Shown here: positions 30,719-40,063 of the stretch, piece by piece | Position numbering within the stretch: the first letter of the stretch is position 1 | How the letters are laid out: every line of letters starts with the position of its first letter | NCBI GenBank assembly: GCA_046349435.1 | Contig: JAXMCI010000039.1 | Coordinates: 6,975-70,974, forward strand | DNA length: 64,000 nucleotides | Direction of reading: 5' to 3' | From: JAXMCI01 sp046349435 | GTDB taxonomy: Bacteria > Pseudomonadota > Alphaproteobacteria > Dongiales > Dongiaceae | Position numbers and translations under genes: made by a program | The notes under the pieces: generated by a model | Seen by the model: the letters and a program-made list of their open reading frames with translations, nothing else | The model's database searches: none | What the model was told of the DNA's origin: nothing

Positions 30719-31069
30719 GTGCAACGAGAAACGAAGGGCTCCGGGAACGCCTCGCTGGAACGGCGTCTCGTCGAGCTCGCCTGGACGGACCCGGCCTTCG
30801 CCGACCTGCTGCGGAAGGATCCGCGCCGGGCGCTCGCCAGCATCGGCGTGGAGGTCCCGCCCGACGTCAAGATCGACGTCCGGCAGCAGCGGCGCGACAC
30901 GCTCTACCTCGTGATCCCGCCGCTTGCGGCGAGGCCGGAGGATGCGGCGACGGTAATCAACCAGATGGATCTGTGGGAGAGCGGCGATCTGTTCTGCTGG
31001 ATCATGCCGCAGGCCTTGAAGGTGCAGCTGCTGCAGATGCGTCAAAGCTTTCGGAGACATAACCCGTGA
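30719..31069 (+). CDS. NHLP-like small protein 1
   Basis: A 116-residue protein. Residues about 15-69 resemble the nitrile-hydratase-type leader (NHLP) domain: a helix with LVELAWTDPAFADLLRKDP, then ALASIGVEVPPDV, then the strand DTLYLVIPP. NHLP domains occur in nitrile hydratase alpha subunits and as leaders of some RiPP precursors. The tail after the PP is not a short hypervariable core. It carries WESGDLFCWIMPQAL followed by LLQMRQSF, a pattern shared with the next gene product. The start is GTG with GGGAAGG upstream. The function is unknown. No RiPP maturation enzyme is nearby. Confidence 0.75.
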   Translation: MQRETKGSGNASLERRLVELAWTDPAFADLLRKDPRRALASIGVEVPPDVKIDVRQQRRDTLYLVIPPLAARPEDAATVINQMDLWESGDLFCWIMPQALKVQLLQMRQSFRRHNP

Positions 31070-31434
31070 ACGACCAGCACGATCGCTTCACCGATCACTA
31101 CTGCCTGCTCCGGCGCGATCCCGCCGAACGCCGCCGCCTGATCGACGATCCCGTCGCCAGCCTGAAGGCGTATTTCGGCTCGGTCCCCGAAGGCGACTAC
31201 CGGGTCGAGGTGGTGCCGCAGGAGCCGGATACCATAACCATCGTCCTGCCCGCGCCGCCCGCCGAGGGCGCGCCGACCGCGGCCGACATCGATGCGGCGA
31301 GCCGTCACATCTACGACATGCTCTTCACCGACGGCATCGGCGGCTACCTGATTCCCGATGAGGCGCTGACCTGGGTGCTGCGCGACATGCGTTCGTCGTG
31401 GGCCGCGGCTGCCGCCCGCGAGACGATGGACTGA
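31066..31434 (+). CDS. NHLP-like small protein 2, paralog of the preceding one
   Basis: A 122-residue protein whose GTG start overlaps the preceding stop by four bases (GTGA), so translation is coupled. The N-terminal part LLRRDPAERRRLIDDPVASL, then VPEGDYRVEVVPQEPDT and ITIVLPAPP, again fits an NHLP domain. The tail FTDGIGGYLIPDEAL followed by VLRDMRSSW aligns with the tail of protein 1 (pattern: aromatic, G, aromatic-hydrophobic-hydrophobic-P, AL, L, MR, S, aromatic). The two may form a heterodimer or act on the upstream enzyme. This is inference. It ends 26 bp from the convergent maeB end. Confidence 0.72.
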   Translation: MNDQHDRFTDHYCLLRRDPAERRRLIDDPVASLKAYFGSVPEGDYRVEVVPQEPDTITIVLPAPPAEGAPTAADIDAASRHIYDMLFTDGIGGYLIPDEALTWVLRDMRSSWAAAAARETMD

Positions 31435-31460
31435 GGCGGGCGAAGGACCCTCCTGCGACC

Positions 31461-33749
31461 TTATCGCGCCGGCTCGTCGCGGATGGCGTCGACCGCGGCG
31501 ATGGCGGCGGCGTTGACCAGGTCGGCGACGGTGGCGTTGGGCTGGACGATCTGGGCGGAGTGGGCGAGGCCGGAGAGCAGCGGCCCGATCACCGTGCCGC
31601 CGCCGATCTGCTGCAGCAGCGTGGCGGCGATGTTGGCGCTGTGCAGCGCCGGCATGACCAGCACGTTGGCCGGGCCGGAGAGCCGGCAGAACGGGTAGAG
31701 GGCGCGCATCAGGTTGAAGTCGAGCGCGACGTTGGCCTGCATCTCGCCGTCATACTCGAAATCGACCTTGCGGCGGTCGAGCAGCGCCACCGCCTCGCGG
31801 ATGCGGTCCGCCTTCTCGCGCATCGGGTTGCCGAAGTTGGAGAAGGAGAGGAAGGCGACGCGCGGCTCGTGGCCGAGATGGCGCGCCTTGGCGGCGCTCT
31901 GCTCGGCGATGTCGACCAGCTCCTCCGGGCTCGGGATCTCGTGCACCGAGGTGTCGGCGATCAGCACGGTGCGGCCGCGCGCGGCGAAGATCGAGAAGCC
32001 GAACAGCCGGTGGCCGGGCAGGCCGTCGATCACCCGCCGGATGTCGTCCAGCGTGCTGCTGAAGCTGCGGGTCAGCCCGCTGACCACCGCGTCGGCGTCG
32101 CCCAGCGCCACCATGCAGGCGGCGAAGACGTTGCGGTTCTGGTTCACCATGCGCTGGCAGTCGCGGTAGAGCGCCCCTTTTCGCTGCAGCCGGGCATAGA
32201 GGAAGTCGGTGTAGCGCTTGTTGTCGCGGCTGAGCCGGGCGTTGTGGATCTCCAGCCCCTCGGCGCTGCCCAGGCTGCCCGCCCGCATCGCCTGGCCGAT
32301 CGTCTCCTCGCGGCCGATCAGCACCGGCGTGCCGTAGCCGCCGTTGCGGAAGGCGAGCGCGGCGCGGATCGACTTCTCCTCCTCGCCCTCGGCGAAGACG
32401 ACGCGGCGCGGGTTCTCGCGCACCCGCTCGAAGATCAGCTGCAGGGCGGCGGCGGTCGGGTCGAGGCGGGCCGAGAGCTGGGCGCGGTACTCCTCCATGT
32501 CGGCGATCGGCCGGCGCGCCACGCCGCTGTCGATCGCCGCCTTGGCCACGGCCGAGGGCACCGCGGCGATCAGGCGCGGGTCGAACGGCACCGGGATGAT
32601 GTAGTCGCGGCCGTAGCGCAGCCGCCGCCCGGCATAGGCGGCGTCGACCTCGTCGGGCACGTCCTCGCGGGCGAGTGCCGCGATGGCGTGCGCCGCGGCG
32701 ATCTTCATCGCGTCGTTGATCGTCGAGGCCCGCACGTCGAGCGCGCCGCGGAAGATGTAGGGGAAGCCGAGAACGTTGTTCACCTGGTTGGCGTAGTCGG
32801 ACCGGCCGGTGGCGATGATCGCGTCCTTGCGCACCGCCCGCACCTCCTCCGGGGTCACCTCCGGGTCCGGGTTGGCCATGGCGAAGATCACCGGCTGCGG
32901 CGCCATCGCGGCCACCATCGCCTCGTCCACCGCGCCCTTGACCGAGAGGCCGATGAAGACGTCGGCATCCTTCATCGCCTCGGCCAGCGTGCGCGCGCCG
33001 GTGCGCGCGGCATGCGCCGACTTCCACTGGTTCATCCCCTTCTCGCGCCCCTGGTAGATGACGCCCTGGGTGTCGCAGAGGATGGCGTTGTCGTGCGGCA
33101 GGCCCATCGCCTTGATCAGCTCGATGCAGGCGATCGCCGCCGCGCCGGCGCCGTTGACCACCACCTTGATGTCCTTGAGGCTGCGCTGGGTCAGCTCGAG
33201 CGCGTTGAGCAGCCCGGCGGCGGCGATGATCGCGGTGCCGTGCTGGTCGTCGTGGAAGACCGGGATCGGCAGCAGCTCGCGCAGCCGCTGCTCGATGATG
33301 AAGCACTCCGGCGCCTTGATGTCCTCGAGGTTGATGCCGCCGAAGCTGGGGCCGAGATAGCGCACGCAGTTGACGAACTCGTCGACGTCGCGGGTATCGA
33401 CCTCGATGTCGATCGCGTCGATGTCGGCGAAGCGCTTGAACAGCACCGCCTTGCCTTCCATCACCGGCTTGGAGGCGAGCGCGCCGAGATCGCCCAGCCC
33501 GAGCACGGCGGTGCCGTTGGAGATCACCGCCACCAGGTTGCCCTTGGCGGTGTAGTCGTAGGCGAGGTCGGGGTTCTCGTGGATGCGCAGGCAGGGCACC
33601 GCGACCCCGGGCGAGTAGGCGAGCGACAGGTCGCGCTGGGTGGTCAGCGGCTTGGTGGCGCGGATCTCCAGCTTGCCCGGCCGGCCCATGGCATGGAGCT
33701 GCAGCGCCTCGTCCTCGGTGGTCGCATGGCTGGTCTGGTGGTAGGACAT
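31461..33749 (-). CDS. maeB: NADP-dependent malic enzyme with phosphotransacetylase-like domain
   Basis: Decarboxylates malate to pyruvate and makes NADPH. Residues 1-430 are the malic enzyme: the catalytic Tyr in LAYSPGVAVPC, Lys in the LVAVISNGTAVLG/KPVMEGKAVLF region, the metal-binding segment VFHDDQHGTAII, and the NAD(P) motif VVNGAGAAAIACIEL. Residues ~440-762 are a phosphotransacetylase-like domain (VVFAEGEEEKSIRAALAF to the end), typical of MaeB, that regulates activity through acetyl-CoA. The 762-residue length is normal. Confidence 0.97.
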   Translation of the reverse strand: MSYHQTSHATTEDEALQLHAMGRPGKLEIRATKPLTTQRDLSLAYSPGVAVPCLRIHENPDLAYDYTAKGNLVAVISNGTAVLGLGDLGALASKPVMEGKAVLFKRFADIDAIDIEVDTRDVDEFVNCVRYLGPSFGGINLEDIKAPECFIIEQRLRELLPIPVFHDDQHGTAIIAAAGLLNALELTQRSLKDIKVVVNGAGAAAIACIELIKAMGLPHDNAILCDTQGVIYQGREKGMNQWKSAHAARTGARTLAEAMKDADVFIGLSVKGAVDEAMVAAMAPQPVIFAMANPDPEVTPEEVRAVRKDAIIATGRSDYANQVNNVLGFPYIFRGALDVRASTINDAMKIAAAHAIAALAREDVPDEVDAAYAGRRLRYGRDYIIPVPFDPRLIAAVPSAVAKAAIDSGVARRPIADMEEYRAQLSARLDPTAAALQLIFERVRENPRRVVFAEGEEEKSIRAALAFRNGGYGTPVLIGREETIGQAMRAGSLGSAEGLEIHNARLSRDNKRYTDFLYARLQRKGALYRDCQRMVNQNRNVFAACMVALGDADAVVSGLTRSFSSTLDDIRRVIDGLPGHRLFGFSIFAARGRTVLIADTSVHEIPSPEELVDIAEQSAAKARHLGHEPRVAFLSFSNFGNPMREKADRIREAVALLDRRKVDFEYDGEMQANVALDFNLMRALYPFCRLSGPANVLVMPALHSANIAATLLQQIGGGTVIGPLLSGLAHSAQIVQPNATVADLVNAAAIAAVDAIRDEPAR

Positions 33750-33884
33750 CCTCTCCCCCGGCCGCGGGCGGCGGCCTTGCCACTTGTGGCGAAGTTCCGC
33801 GAAGCGTTACATGTTTTGCCGAACGTGAAAAGAGAGCGGCCGGCGCGAGGTGGCGCCGGAGCGGTTGCAGTGCAGCAGGAGCGG

Positions 33885-34559
33885 ATGGCGGCGACGGCAG
33901 CAGCCGAGGGCATCGCGGCGGGCGGGTTGCAGGACGGCGGCGCGCTCGACCTCGCGGCGCTCGCCGCCATGCCGCTCACCCGCGAGCCCTTCGATTTCCT
34001 GATCCTGCCCGACTTCATCAGGCCGGCGGCGCGCGCCGCGATCAACCGCGACTTCCCCAAGGTGCCGCGCAACGGCAGCTGGCCGATCGAGGTGCTGCGC
34101 CCCGGCCCGGCCTTCGCCGCCCTGCTCCGGGAGCTCAACGGCGACGCGGTGCGGCAGGCCTTCGAGGCGAAGTTCGGCATCGAGCTGGCCGGCCGGCCGA
34201 CCATGCTGACGGCGCGCGGCCATTGCGCGGCCAAGGACGGCGGCATCCATGTCGACAGCCGCACCAAGCTGCTGACCGTGCTGATCTACCTCAACCCCGG
34301 CTGGCAGGCGCCGGGCGGCCGGCTGCGGCTGCTGCGCTCGCCCGACGACCTCGAGGACTACGTCGTCGAGGTGCCGCCCGAGGACGGCACGCTGCTCGCC
34401 TTCCGCCCCTGCCGCCATTCCTATCACGGGCACAAGCCGTTCGTCGGCCCGCGCCGTGCCGTCCAGTTCAACTGGGTGACGGAGGCGAGCGTGGTGCGCC
34501 GCGAGATCGCGCGCCACCGCTTCTCGGCCCTGGTGAAGTCGCTGCTGCCCTCGGCATGA
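33885..34559 (+). CDS. 2OG-Fe(II) oxygenase
   Basis: A non-haem iron dioxygenase of 224 residues with the double-stranded beta-helix fold. Iron ligands are the His and Asp of GGIHVDSRTK and a distal His in CRHSYHGHKPF, and the 2-oxoglutarate-binding Arg is probably in GPRRAVQFNWV. The N-terminal 40 residues are Ala-rich. The ATG has AGGAG five bases upstream. The stop overlaps the start of the GT9 gene (ATGA), so they are co-translated. Members near LPS or surface-sugar genes may modify sugars or proteins, which is speculative here. Confidence 0.88.
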   Translation: MAATAAAEGIAAGGLQDGGALDLAALAAMPLTREPFDFLILPDFIRPAARAAINRDFPKVPRNGSWPIEVLRPGPAFAALLRELNGDAVRQAFEAKFGIELAGRPTMLTARGHCAAKDGGIHVDSRTKLLTVLIYLNPGWQAPGGRLRLLRSPDDLEDYVVEVPPEDGTLLAFRPCRHSYHGHKPFVGPRRAVQFNWVTEASVVRREIARHRFSALVKSLLPSA

Positions 34560-35644
34560 GGGATGCCGGCCGGCTGCCGACCGCCGAGCTCCGACGGGCC
34601 GACTTCCACCGGATCCTGCTGATCAAGCTCTCCTCGGTCGGCGACGTCGTCCATGCCGTGCCGGTGCTGGCCGGGCTGCGGCGGCGCTTCCCCGCCGCGC
34701 AGATCGACTGGCTGGTCCGGCCGGACTGCGCCGACCTGGTGCGCTGCCACCCGGCGCTGTCGCACGCTTTGCCGTTCCCGCGCCACGCCTCCGACCTGCG
34801 CACCCACGGCGCCCGCCTGCTCGACTCCCTGCGCGCCGTCCGGCAGGGCCGCTACGACCTGGTGGTCGACCTGCACGGCCAGTTCCGCACCGGGCTCTAC
34901 GCGCTGGCCAGCGGCGCGCCGGTGCGGCTGGGCTTCGCCGGCTGGCGCGAGGGCGCCGGGCTCGCCTACACCCACCGGATCGCCGAGCCGACCCGCGAGC
35001 GCCACGCCATCGAGCGCTATCTCTGGTTCGGCGAGCGGCTGGGATTCCCGCCCGGCCCGCCCGAGCTGACGCTCAGCCTGCCGCCCGAGGCGGACGCGGC
35101 GGCCTCGGCGCTGCTCGCCCGCCACGGCCTCGCCGGGCGCCCGCTCGCGGTGCTGACCCCGGGCACGGTATGGCAGACCAAGCGCTGGACCGCCGAGGGC
35201 TTCGCCGCCGTCGCCCGCCATCTCGCCGGACGGGGGCTGGCCGTGCTGCTCGCCGGCAGCGCCCAGGACCGGCCGCGCGCCGCGGCGGTGGCCGCCCTCT
35301 GCCCCGAATCGGTGACCGACCTGACCGGGAAGACCAGCGTCGGCCTGCTGGCCGCGCTGATCGAGCGGGCGCGGCTCTGCGTCACCAACGATTCCGGGCC
35401 GATGCACATCGCGGTCGCGCTGGGCACCCCGGTGGTCAGCGTCTTCGGCCCGACCAGCCCGGTGCGCACGGGGCCCTGGGGCCATCCCGAGGCGGTGGTG
35501 CGCAGCGGCATCGCCTGCTCGCCCTGCTACATCCGCACGCTCCGCCGCTGCCCCAACGGCCATCGCTGCCTCGCCGAGCTGCCCGCCGCGCCGGTGCTCG
35601 CCGCGATCGACCGCGCGCTCGACCGCACTCCCGCCGGGCAGTAG
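34556..35644 (+). CDS. Glycosyltransferase family 9 (heptosyltransferase-like)
   Basis: GT9 enzyme of 362 residues related to LPS core heptosyltransferases such as WaaC/WaaF. The N-terminal motif RILLIKLSSVGDVVHAVPVL is diagnostic. The C-terminal domain contains TPGTVWQTKRWTAEGFAAV for nucleotide binding and NDSGPMHIAVALGTPVVSVF. A Cys-containing tail (SPCYIRTLRRCPNGHRC) is also typical. It acts at the cytoplasmic face of the inner membrane. The specific position in the LPS core is not known. Confidence 0.93.
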   Translation: MRDAGRLPTAELRRADFHRILLIKLSSVGDVVHAVPVLAGLRRRFPAAQIDWLVRPDCADLVRCHPALSHALPFPRHASDLRTHGARLLDSLRAVRQGRYDLVVDLHGQFRTGLYALASGAPVRLGFAGWREGAGLAYTHRIAEPTRERHAIERYLWFGERLGFPPGPPELTLSLPPEADAAASALLARHGLAGRPLAVLTPGTVWQTKRWTAEGFAAVARHLAGRGLAVLLAGSAQDRPRAAAVAALCPESVTDLTGKTSVGLLAALIERARLCVTNDSGPMHIAVALGTPVVSVFGPTSPVRTGPWGHPEAVVRSGIACSPCYIRTLRRCPNGHRCLAELPAAPVLAAIDRALDRTPAGQ

Positions 35645-35680
35645 GCTGGCGCCCCGCCGACCCGCCCCGGAGCCCTGCCG

Positions 35681-36226
35681 ATGCTGGCCGACCATTTCCG
35701 CGCCATGGCGCGCAACAACGCCTGGTCCAACCACCGGCTGCTCGCCGCCTGCGGCCGGCTGTCGCCGGAGGCCTACCTCGCGCCGCGCATCGGCTTCTTC
35801 CCCTCGATCCACCTGACGCTCAACCACATCCTGATCGTCGACTGGTACTACATCGACGCGCTGGAGGCGGGCGGGCTGGGACCGCGGGCCTATGAGGACG
35901 AGACCCCCTGCGCCGACTTCGCCGCGCTGGAGGCCGCGCAGCGCGATGCCGACCGCCGGCTGGTCGCCTGGTGCGACGCCGCCGACGAGGCCCGGCTGGC
36001 GGCGCCGGTCATCCTGGTCCGCGCCCAGGGCAGGCGCCACGAGGAGCGCGCCGGCGACGTGCTGGCGCATCTCTTCGTCCACCAGATCCACCATCGCGGC
36101 CAGGTCCACGCCATGCTCTCGGGCAGCGACGTGCCGCCGCCGCAGCTCGACGAGTTCTTCCTGCGGCAGGATGCGCATCTCCGGGCCGAGGAGCTGGCCG
36201 AGCTCGCCCGCCGCGGGCTGGGCTGA
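35681..36226 (+). CDS. DinB family protein
   Basis: A four-helix bundle metalloprotein of 181 residues. The three His ligands typical of DinB are visible in LTLNHILIVD and in FVHQIHHRGQVH. The N-terminus MLADHFRAMARNNAWSNHRLL is characteristic. DinB/YfiT-like proteins are thiol or metal-dependent transferases induced by damage in Bacillus. The role in alphaproteobacteria is unknown. It lies 9 bp upstream of mutS on the same strand. Confidence 0.93.
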   Translation: MLADHFRAMARNNAWSNHRLLAACGRLSPEAYLAPRIGFFPSIHLTLNHILIVDWYYIDALEAGGLGPRAYEDETPCADFAALEAAQRDADRRLVAWCDAADEARLAAPVILVRAQGRRHEERAGDVLAHLFVHQIHHRGQVHAMLSGSDVPPPQLDEFFLRQDAHLRAEELAELARRGLG

Positions 36227-36234
36227 GGGCGGGC

Positions 36235-38974
36235 ATGGCGCTGCAGACCCTCCCCGAGCCCCCGCCCGAGCCGGCGCCCCAGGCACCGGCCGCTGCCGAG
36301 GCCGGCATCACGCCGCTGATGGCGCAGTACTGGGCGGTGCGCCGCGCCCATCCGGACTGCCTGCTGTTCTACCGGATGGGCGATTTCTACGAGCTGTTCT
36401 TCGAGGACGCGGTGGCCGCCGCCGGCGCGCTCGACATCGCGCTGACCAAGCGCGGCAAGCACGAGGGCAAGGACATCGCCATGTGCGGCGTGCCGGTGCA
36501 CGCCGCCGACGCCTATCTCAACCGGCTCATCCGCAAGGGCTTCAAGGTCGCCATCTGCGAGCAGGTCGAGGACCCGGCCGCGGCCCGGAAGCGGGGCGCC
36601 AAGGCGGTGGTCGAGCGCGCCGTGGTGCGCATCGTCACCCCCGGCACGCTGACCGAGGAGACGCTGCTCGACGCGCGCGCCGCCAACGACCTGGCCGCGG
36701 TGGCCGAGGCGGGCGGCGCGCTGGGCCTGGCCTGGCTCGACATCTCGACCGGCGAGTTCCGGCTGCAGCCGGCCGAATCATCCGGCCTGCCGGCGGCGCT
36801 GGCCCGGCTCGAGCCGCGCGAGCTGCTGGTGCCCGAGCGGCTGCTGCAGGCGCCGGCGCTCTTCGAGCTGTGGCGCGACTGGCAGGCGGTGCTGACGCCG
36901 CTGCCGTCGGGCCGCTTCGACAGCGAGGCCGGCCGGCGCCGCCTGGAGCAGCTCTACGGCGTCGCCGCGCTCGACGGCTTCGGCAGCTTCAGCCGTGCCG
37001 AGCTCGCCGCCGCCGGCGTGCTGGTCGACTACGTCCAGGTCACCCAGCAGGGCAAGCTGCCGCGGCTGGCGCCGCCGCGCCGGCTGGCCTCCGGCGCAGT
37101 GCTGGAGATCGACGCCGCCACCCGCCGCAACCTCGAGCTGTCCCGCAGCCTGACCGGCGAGCGGGGCGGCTCGCTGCTCGCCACCATCGACCGCACGGTG
37201 ACCGGCGCCGGCGCCCGGCTGCTCGGCGACTGGCTGGCGGCGCCGCTGACCGACCCGGCGGCGATCGCGGGACGCCAGGACATGGTTGGCTTCCTGGTTG
37301 CCGAGGAGCGGCTGCGCGAGGGGCTGCGCCAGGACCTCGCCCGCGTTCCGGACATCGAGCGCGCGCTCTCCCGCCTGGCGCTCGGCCGCGGCGGCCCGCG
37401 CGACCTCGCGGCGTTGCGCGACGGGCTGGCCGCCGGCGCCGGCTGCGCCGCGCTGCTCGCCGCCGACGGGCTGGGGCCGCCGCCGGCCGGCTCACCGCCG
37501 CCAGGGCGGCACTGCTGCATCACGACGCGCTGGTCGAGCGGCTGGCCCGCGCGCTCGCCCCCGAGCTGCCGCTGGCGAAGGCGGACGGCGGCTTCATCGC
37601 CCCGGGCTACCATGCCGAGCTCGACGAGCTCCGCCTGCTGCGCGACGACAGCCGGCGGCTGATCCTGGCGCTCGAGGCGCGCTACCGCGAGGCGACCGGC
37701 ATCGCCTCGCTGAAGATCCGGCACAACAACGTGCTCGGCTACTACGTCGAGACCACGCCGGTGCATGGCGACCGGCTGCTCAAGGGCGAAGCCGCCCAGA
37801 CCTTCATCCATCGCCAGACGCTGGCCGGCGCGGTGCGCTTCACCACGCTCGAGCTGGGCGAGCTGGAGCGGCGGGTCCCGGCGCCGCCGACAAGGCGCTG
37901 GCGGTCGAGCTGGCGCTGTTCGACGACCTCGTCGGCGAGGTGACGCGGCGCGGCGAGGCGGTGGCCGGCGCCGCGGCGGCGCTGGCGCTGATCGACCTCG
38001 CCGCGGCGCTGGCCGAGCTGGCGGCGGCCGAGCGCTGGTGCCGGCCGGTGGTCGAGGAGGGCACCGCCTTCAGCATCGCCGGCGGCCGCCACCCGGTGGT
38101 CGAGGCGGCGCTGCGGCGCAGCCAGGAGGGCCGCTTCGTCGCCAACGACTGCGAGCTCGGGCCCGAGCGGCGGCTGTGGCTGGTGACCGGCCCGAACATG
38201 GCCGGCAAGTCGACCTTCCTGCGGCAGAACGCGCTGATCGCCATCCTGGCGCAGGTCGGCTCCTTCGTCCCCGCGGACTCGGCCCGCATCGGCGTCGTCG
38301 ACCGGCTGTTCAGCCGGGTCGGCGCGGCCGACGACCTGGCGCGCGGCCGCTCCACCTTCATGGTCGAGATGGTCGAGACCGCCGCCATCCTCAACCTGGC
38401 GACGCCGCGCTCGCTGGTCATCCTCGACGAGATCGGCCGCGGCACCGCCACCTTCGACGGCCTCTCCATCGCCTGGGCCACGGTCGAGCACCTGCACGAG
38501 GTCAATCGCTGCCGCGCGCTGTTCGCCACGCACTATCACGAGCTGACCGCGCTCGCCGCCAAGCTGCCGGCGCTGGCGCCGCACGCGCTGCGCGTCAAGG
38601 AGTGGCAGGGCGAGATCGCCTTCCTGCACGAGATCGCGCCGGGTGCGGCCGACCGCTCCTACGGCATCCACGTCGCCAAGCTGGCCGGGCTGCCGGCGGC
38701 AGTGATCGAGCGCGCCGAGGCGGTGCTGGCCGGCCTCGAGCAGGGCGAGCCGGCGGGCGCCCTGGCGCGGCTGGCCGACGACCTGCCGCTCTTCGCCGCC
38801 GCCGCTTCCCGCCCGACGCAGGGCGTCGCCGAGCCGTCGCGCGTCGAGCAGCAACTCGCCGCGATCAACCCCGACGAGCTCAGCCCGAAGCAGGCGCTGG
38901 AGCTGCTCTACGAGCTGCGCGGGCTGCTGCGCCAGGGTGACACCCAAGGTTCGAAGGGCGGGAAATCCCGGTGA
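36235..38974 (+). CDS. mutS: DNA mismatch repair protein MutS, two frameshifts
   Basis: Mismatch recognition ATPase. The N-terminal mismatch-binding domain has the Phe-X-Glu motif in RMGDFYELFFEDA. The connector and core follow in the first frame to about residue 417. Near 37487 the frame changes (LTAARAALLHHDALVERLARAL, core and clamp, up to ELERRV) and near 37878 it changes again (ADKALAVELALF onward). The ATPase domain has GPNMAGKST, the Walker B LVILDEIGRGTATFDG and FATHYHEL. Each shift is explained by one C missing from a short C-run. Repaired length is about 913 residues, normal for the family. Sequencing error is the simplest explanation. Confidence 0.93.
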
Positions 38975-39049
38975 CAGGGTGCGCCTAGGAATGGTTACCT
39001 GAGAGGCTCTCTTCGCCCCACAGCGGGGGTACGGTCAGGAGGAAGGCCC

Positions 39050-40018
39050 ATGGTCGCCGCGGATGTGGAACGGTTCACCGAACGGGTTCGTCGCGGCGAG
39101 GTGTTTGAAAGCGACCGGGACCGCCGACCGTTCACCGACCTGCGGCCTGTCAAGTCCCCGGTCGACGCCGAGATTGCCGAGGTTCTGCTATCGGCGCCGT
39201 CCGAGCCCGAAGCGCGCGCGGCGCTGTCAGGGCTGCACGACCGCGCCCACGCGGATCGCGCCCAGCGGCGCCGACGGATGCACGACCACGCCATCGGATT
39301 GTCGCATGAGAGGGGCAAGAGCGTCGCCGCCCTGGCGCAGGGCCGTCGGCGAGCAGCGGAAGCACTCGTAAAGCTGCCGCCGGGGTTTGGCCGCCCGCAG
39401 TATATCCTGTTGACCGAGCCGTACCTGATCTGGCCGACGGGCATCACCCTGCAATCATCAGGGATTGCCCAGGGGGACAGCTTTGCCAAGTTCGAGATCA
39501 TCGTCGATCCGGACAGCTCATCCTATGGAGCGGTGCGATTTCTTTATTATTGGACCAACCCTTATGACGACGAGCAGGCGCTGATCAACATCGATGTGCT
39601 GTGTACCTGGAACGGCCTGAACGATGTCACGGTCGACGGCGGTCTGTTCGTGAGCGACCGGAATATCTCGAGTGTTGCGGCCTGGCTCGATGTCAACCCG
39701 CTGTGGGACCCGAACCTGATCGTCGGCGGCGACTATTGGTCGATTTTCGGCGAGTACCTGGACGACAACACGCTCGGCTATTCGCCGCCGCAGGAGGTCG
39801 CGACCCAAGTCCATTCCGGGTCCGATCTGCGCGCCCAGAACCTGCTTGTTCCGCCGCTCCGCACCGTGGTGTTTTCGGCCAGGGTGAGTGTCGACTGCCA
39901 GGTCGACGGTGCCGGGCTGGGCGTCTTCGACTATGCCAGCGGCAGCTTTCAGGTCGGCAGCCCATACGCGCTCGTCACGGTGCTCGCCCGCTATCCGCAG
40001 ATCGGGCCGCGGGCGTAG
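39050..40018 (+). CDS. Uncharacterised protein, atypical composition
   Basis: A 322-residue protein with no family I recognise. The N-terminal 110 residues are charged and probably helical (Arg/Glu/Ala rich, e.g. DRAHADRAQRRRRMHDHAIG). The C-terminal ~200 residues look like beta-sandwich strands rich in aromatics (YILLTEPYLIWPTGITLQS, VRFLYYWTNPYDDEQAL). The composition is less GC-rich than the flanking mutS and regulator genes, suggesting recent acquisition. A strong AGGAGG ribosome-binding sequence precedes the ATG. No signal peptide is seen. Confidence 0.7.
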   Translation: MVAADVERFTERVRRGEVFESDRDRRPFTDLRPVKSPVDAEIAEVLLSAPSEPEARAALSGLHDRAHADRAQRRRRMHDHAIGLSHERGKSVAALAQGRRRAAEALVKLPPGFGRPQYILLTEPYLIWPTGITLQSSGIAQGDSFAKFEIIVDPDSSSYGAVRFLYYWTNPYDDEQALINIDVLCTWNGLNDVTVDGGLFVSDRNISSVAAWLDVNPLWDPNLIVGGDYWSIFGEYLDDNTLGYSPPQEVATQVHSGSDLRAQNLLVPPLRTVVFSARVSVDCQVDGAGLGVFDYASGSFQVGSPYALVTVLARYPQIGPRA

Positions 40019-40063
40019 AAGCCCTGCAGCCTGGAGGGTCGGAGGGGAGAGCGGCCGCCCGCC

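Noticed and set aside
30719..31434. A classical RiPP biosynthetic cluster
   Set aside because: NHLP-like leaders are present, but no YcaO, radical SAM, lanthionine synthetase, peptidase-ABC exporter or Gly-Gly cleavage site is near, and the tails are conserved rather than variable.
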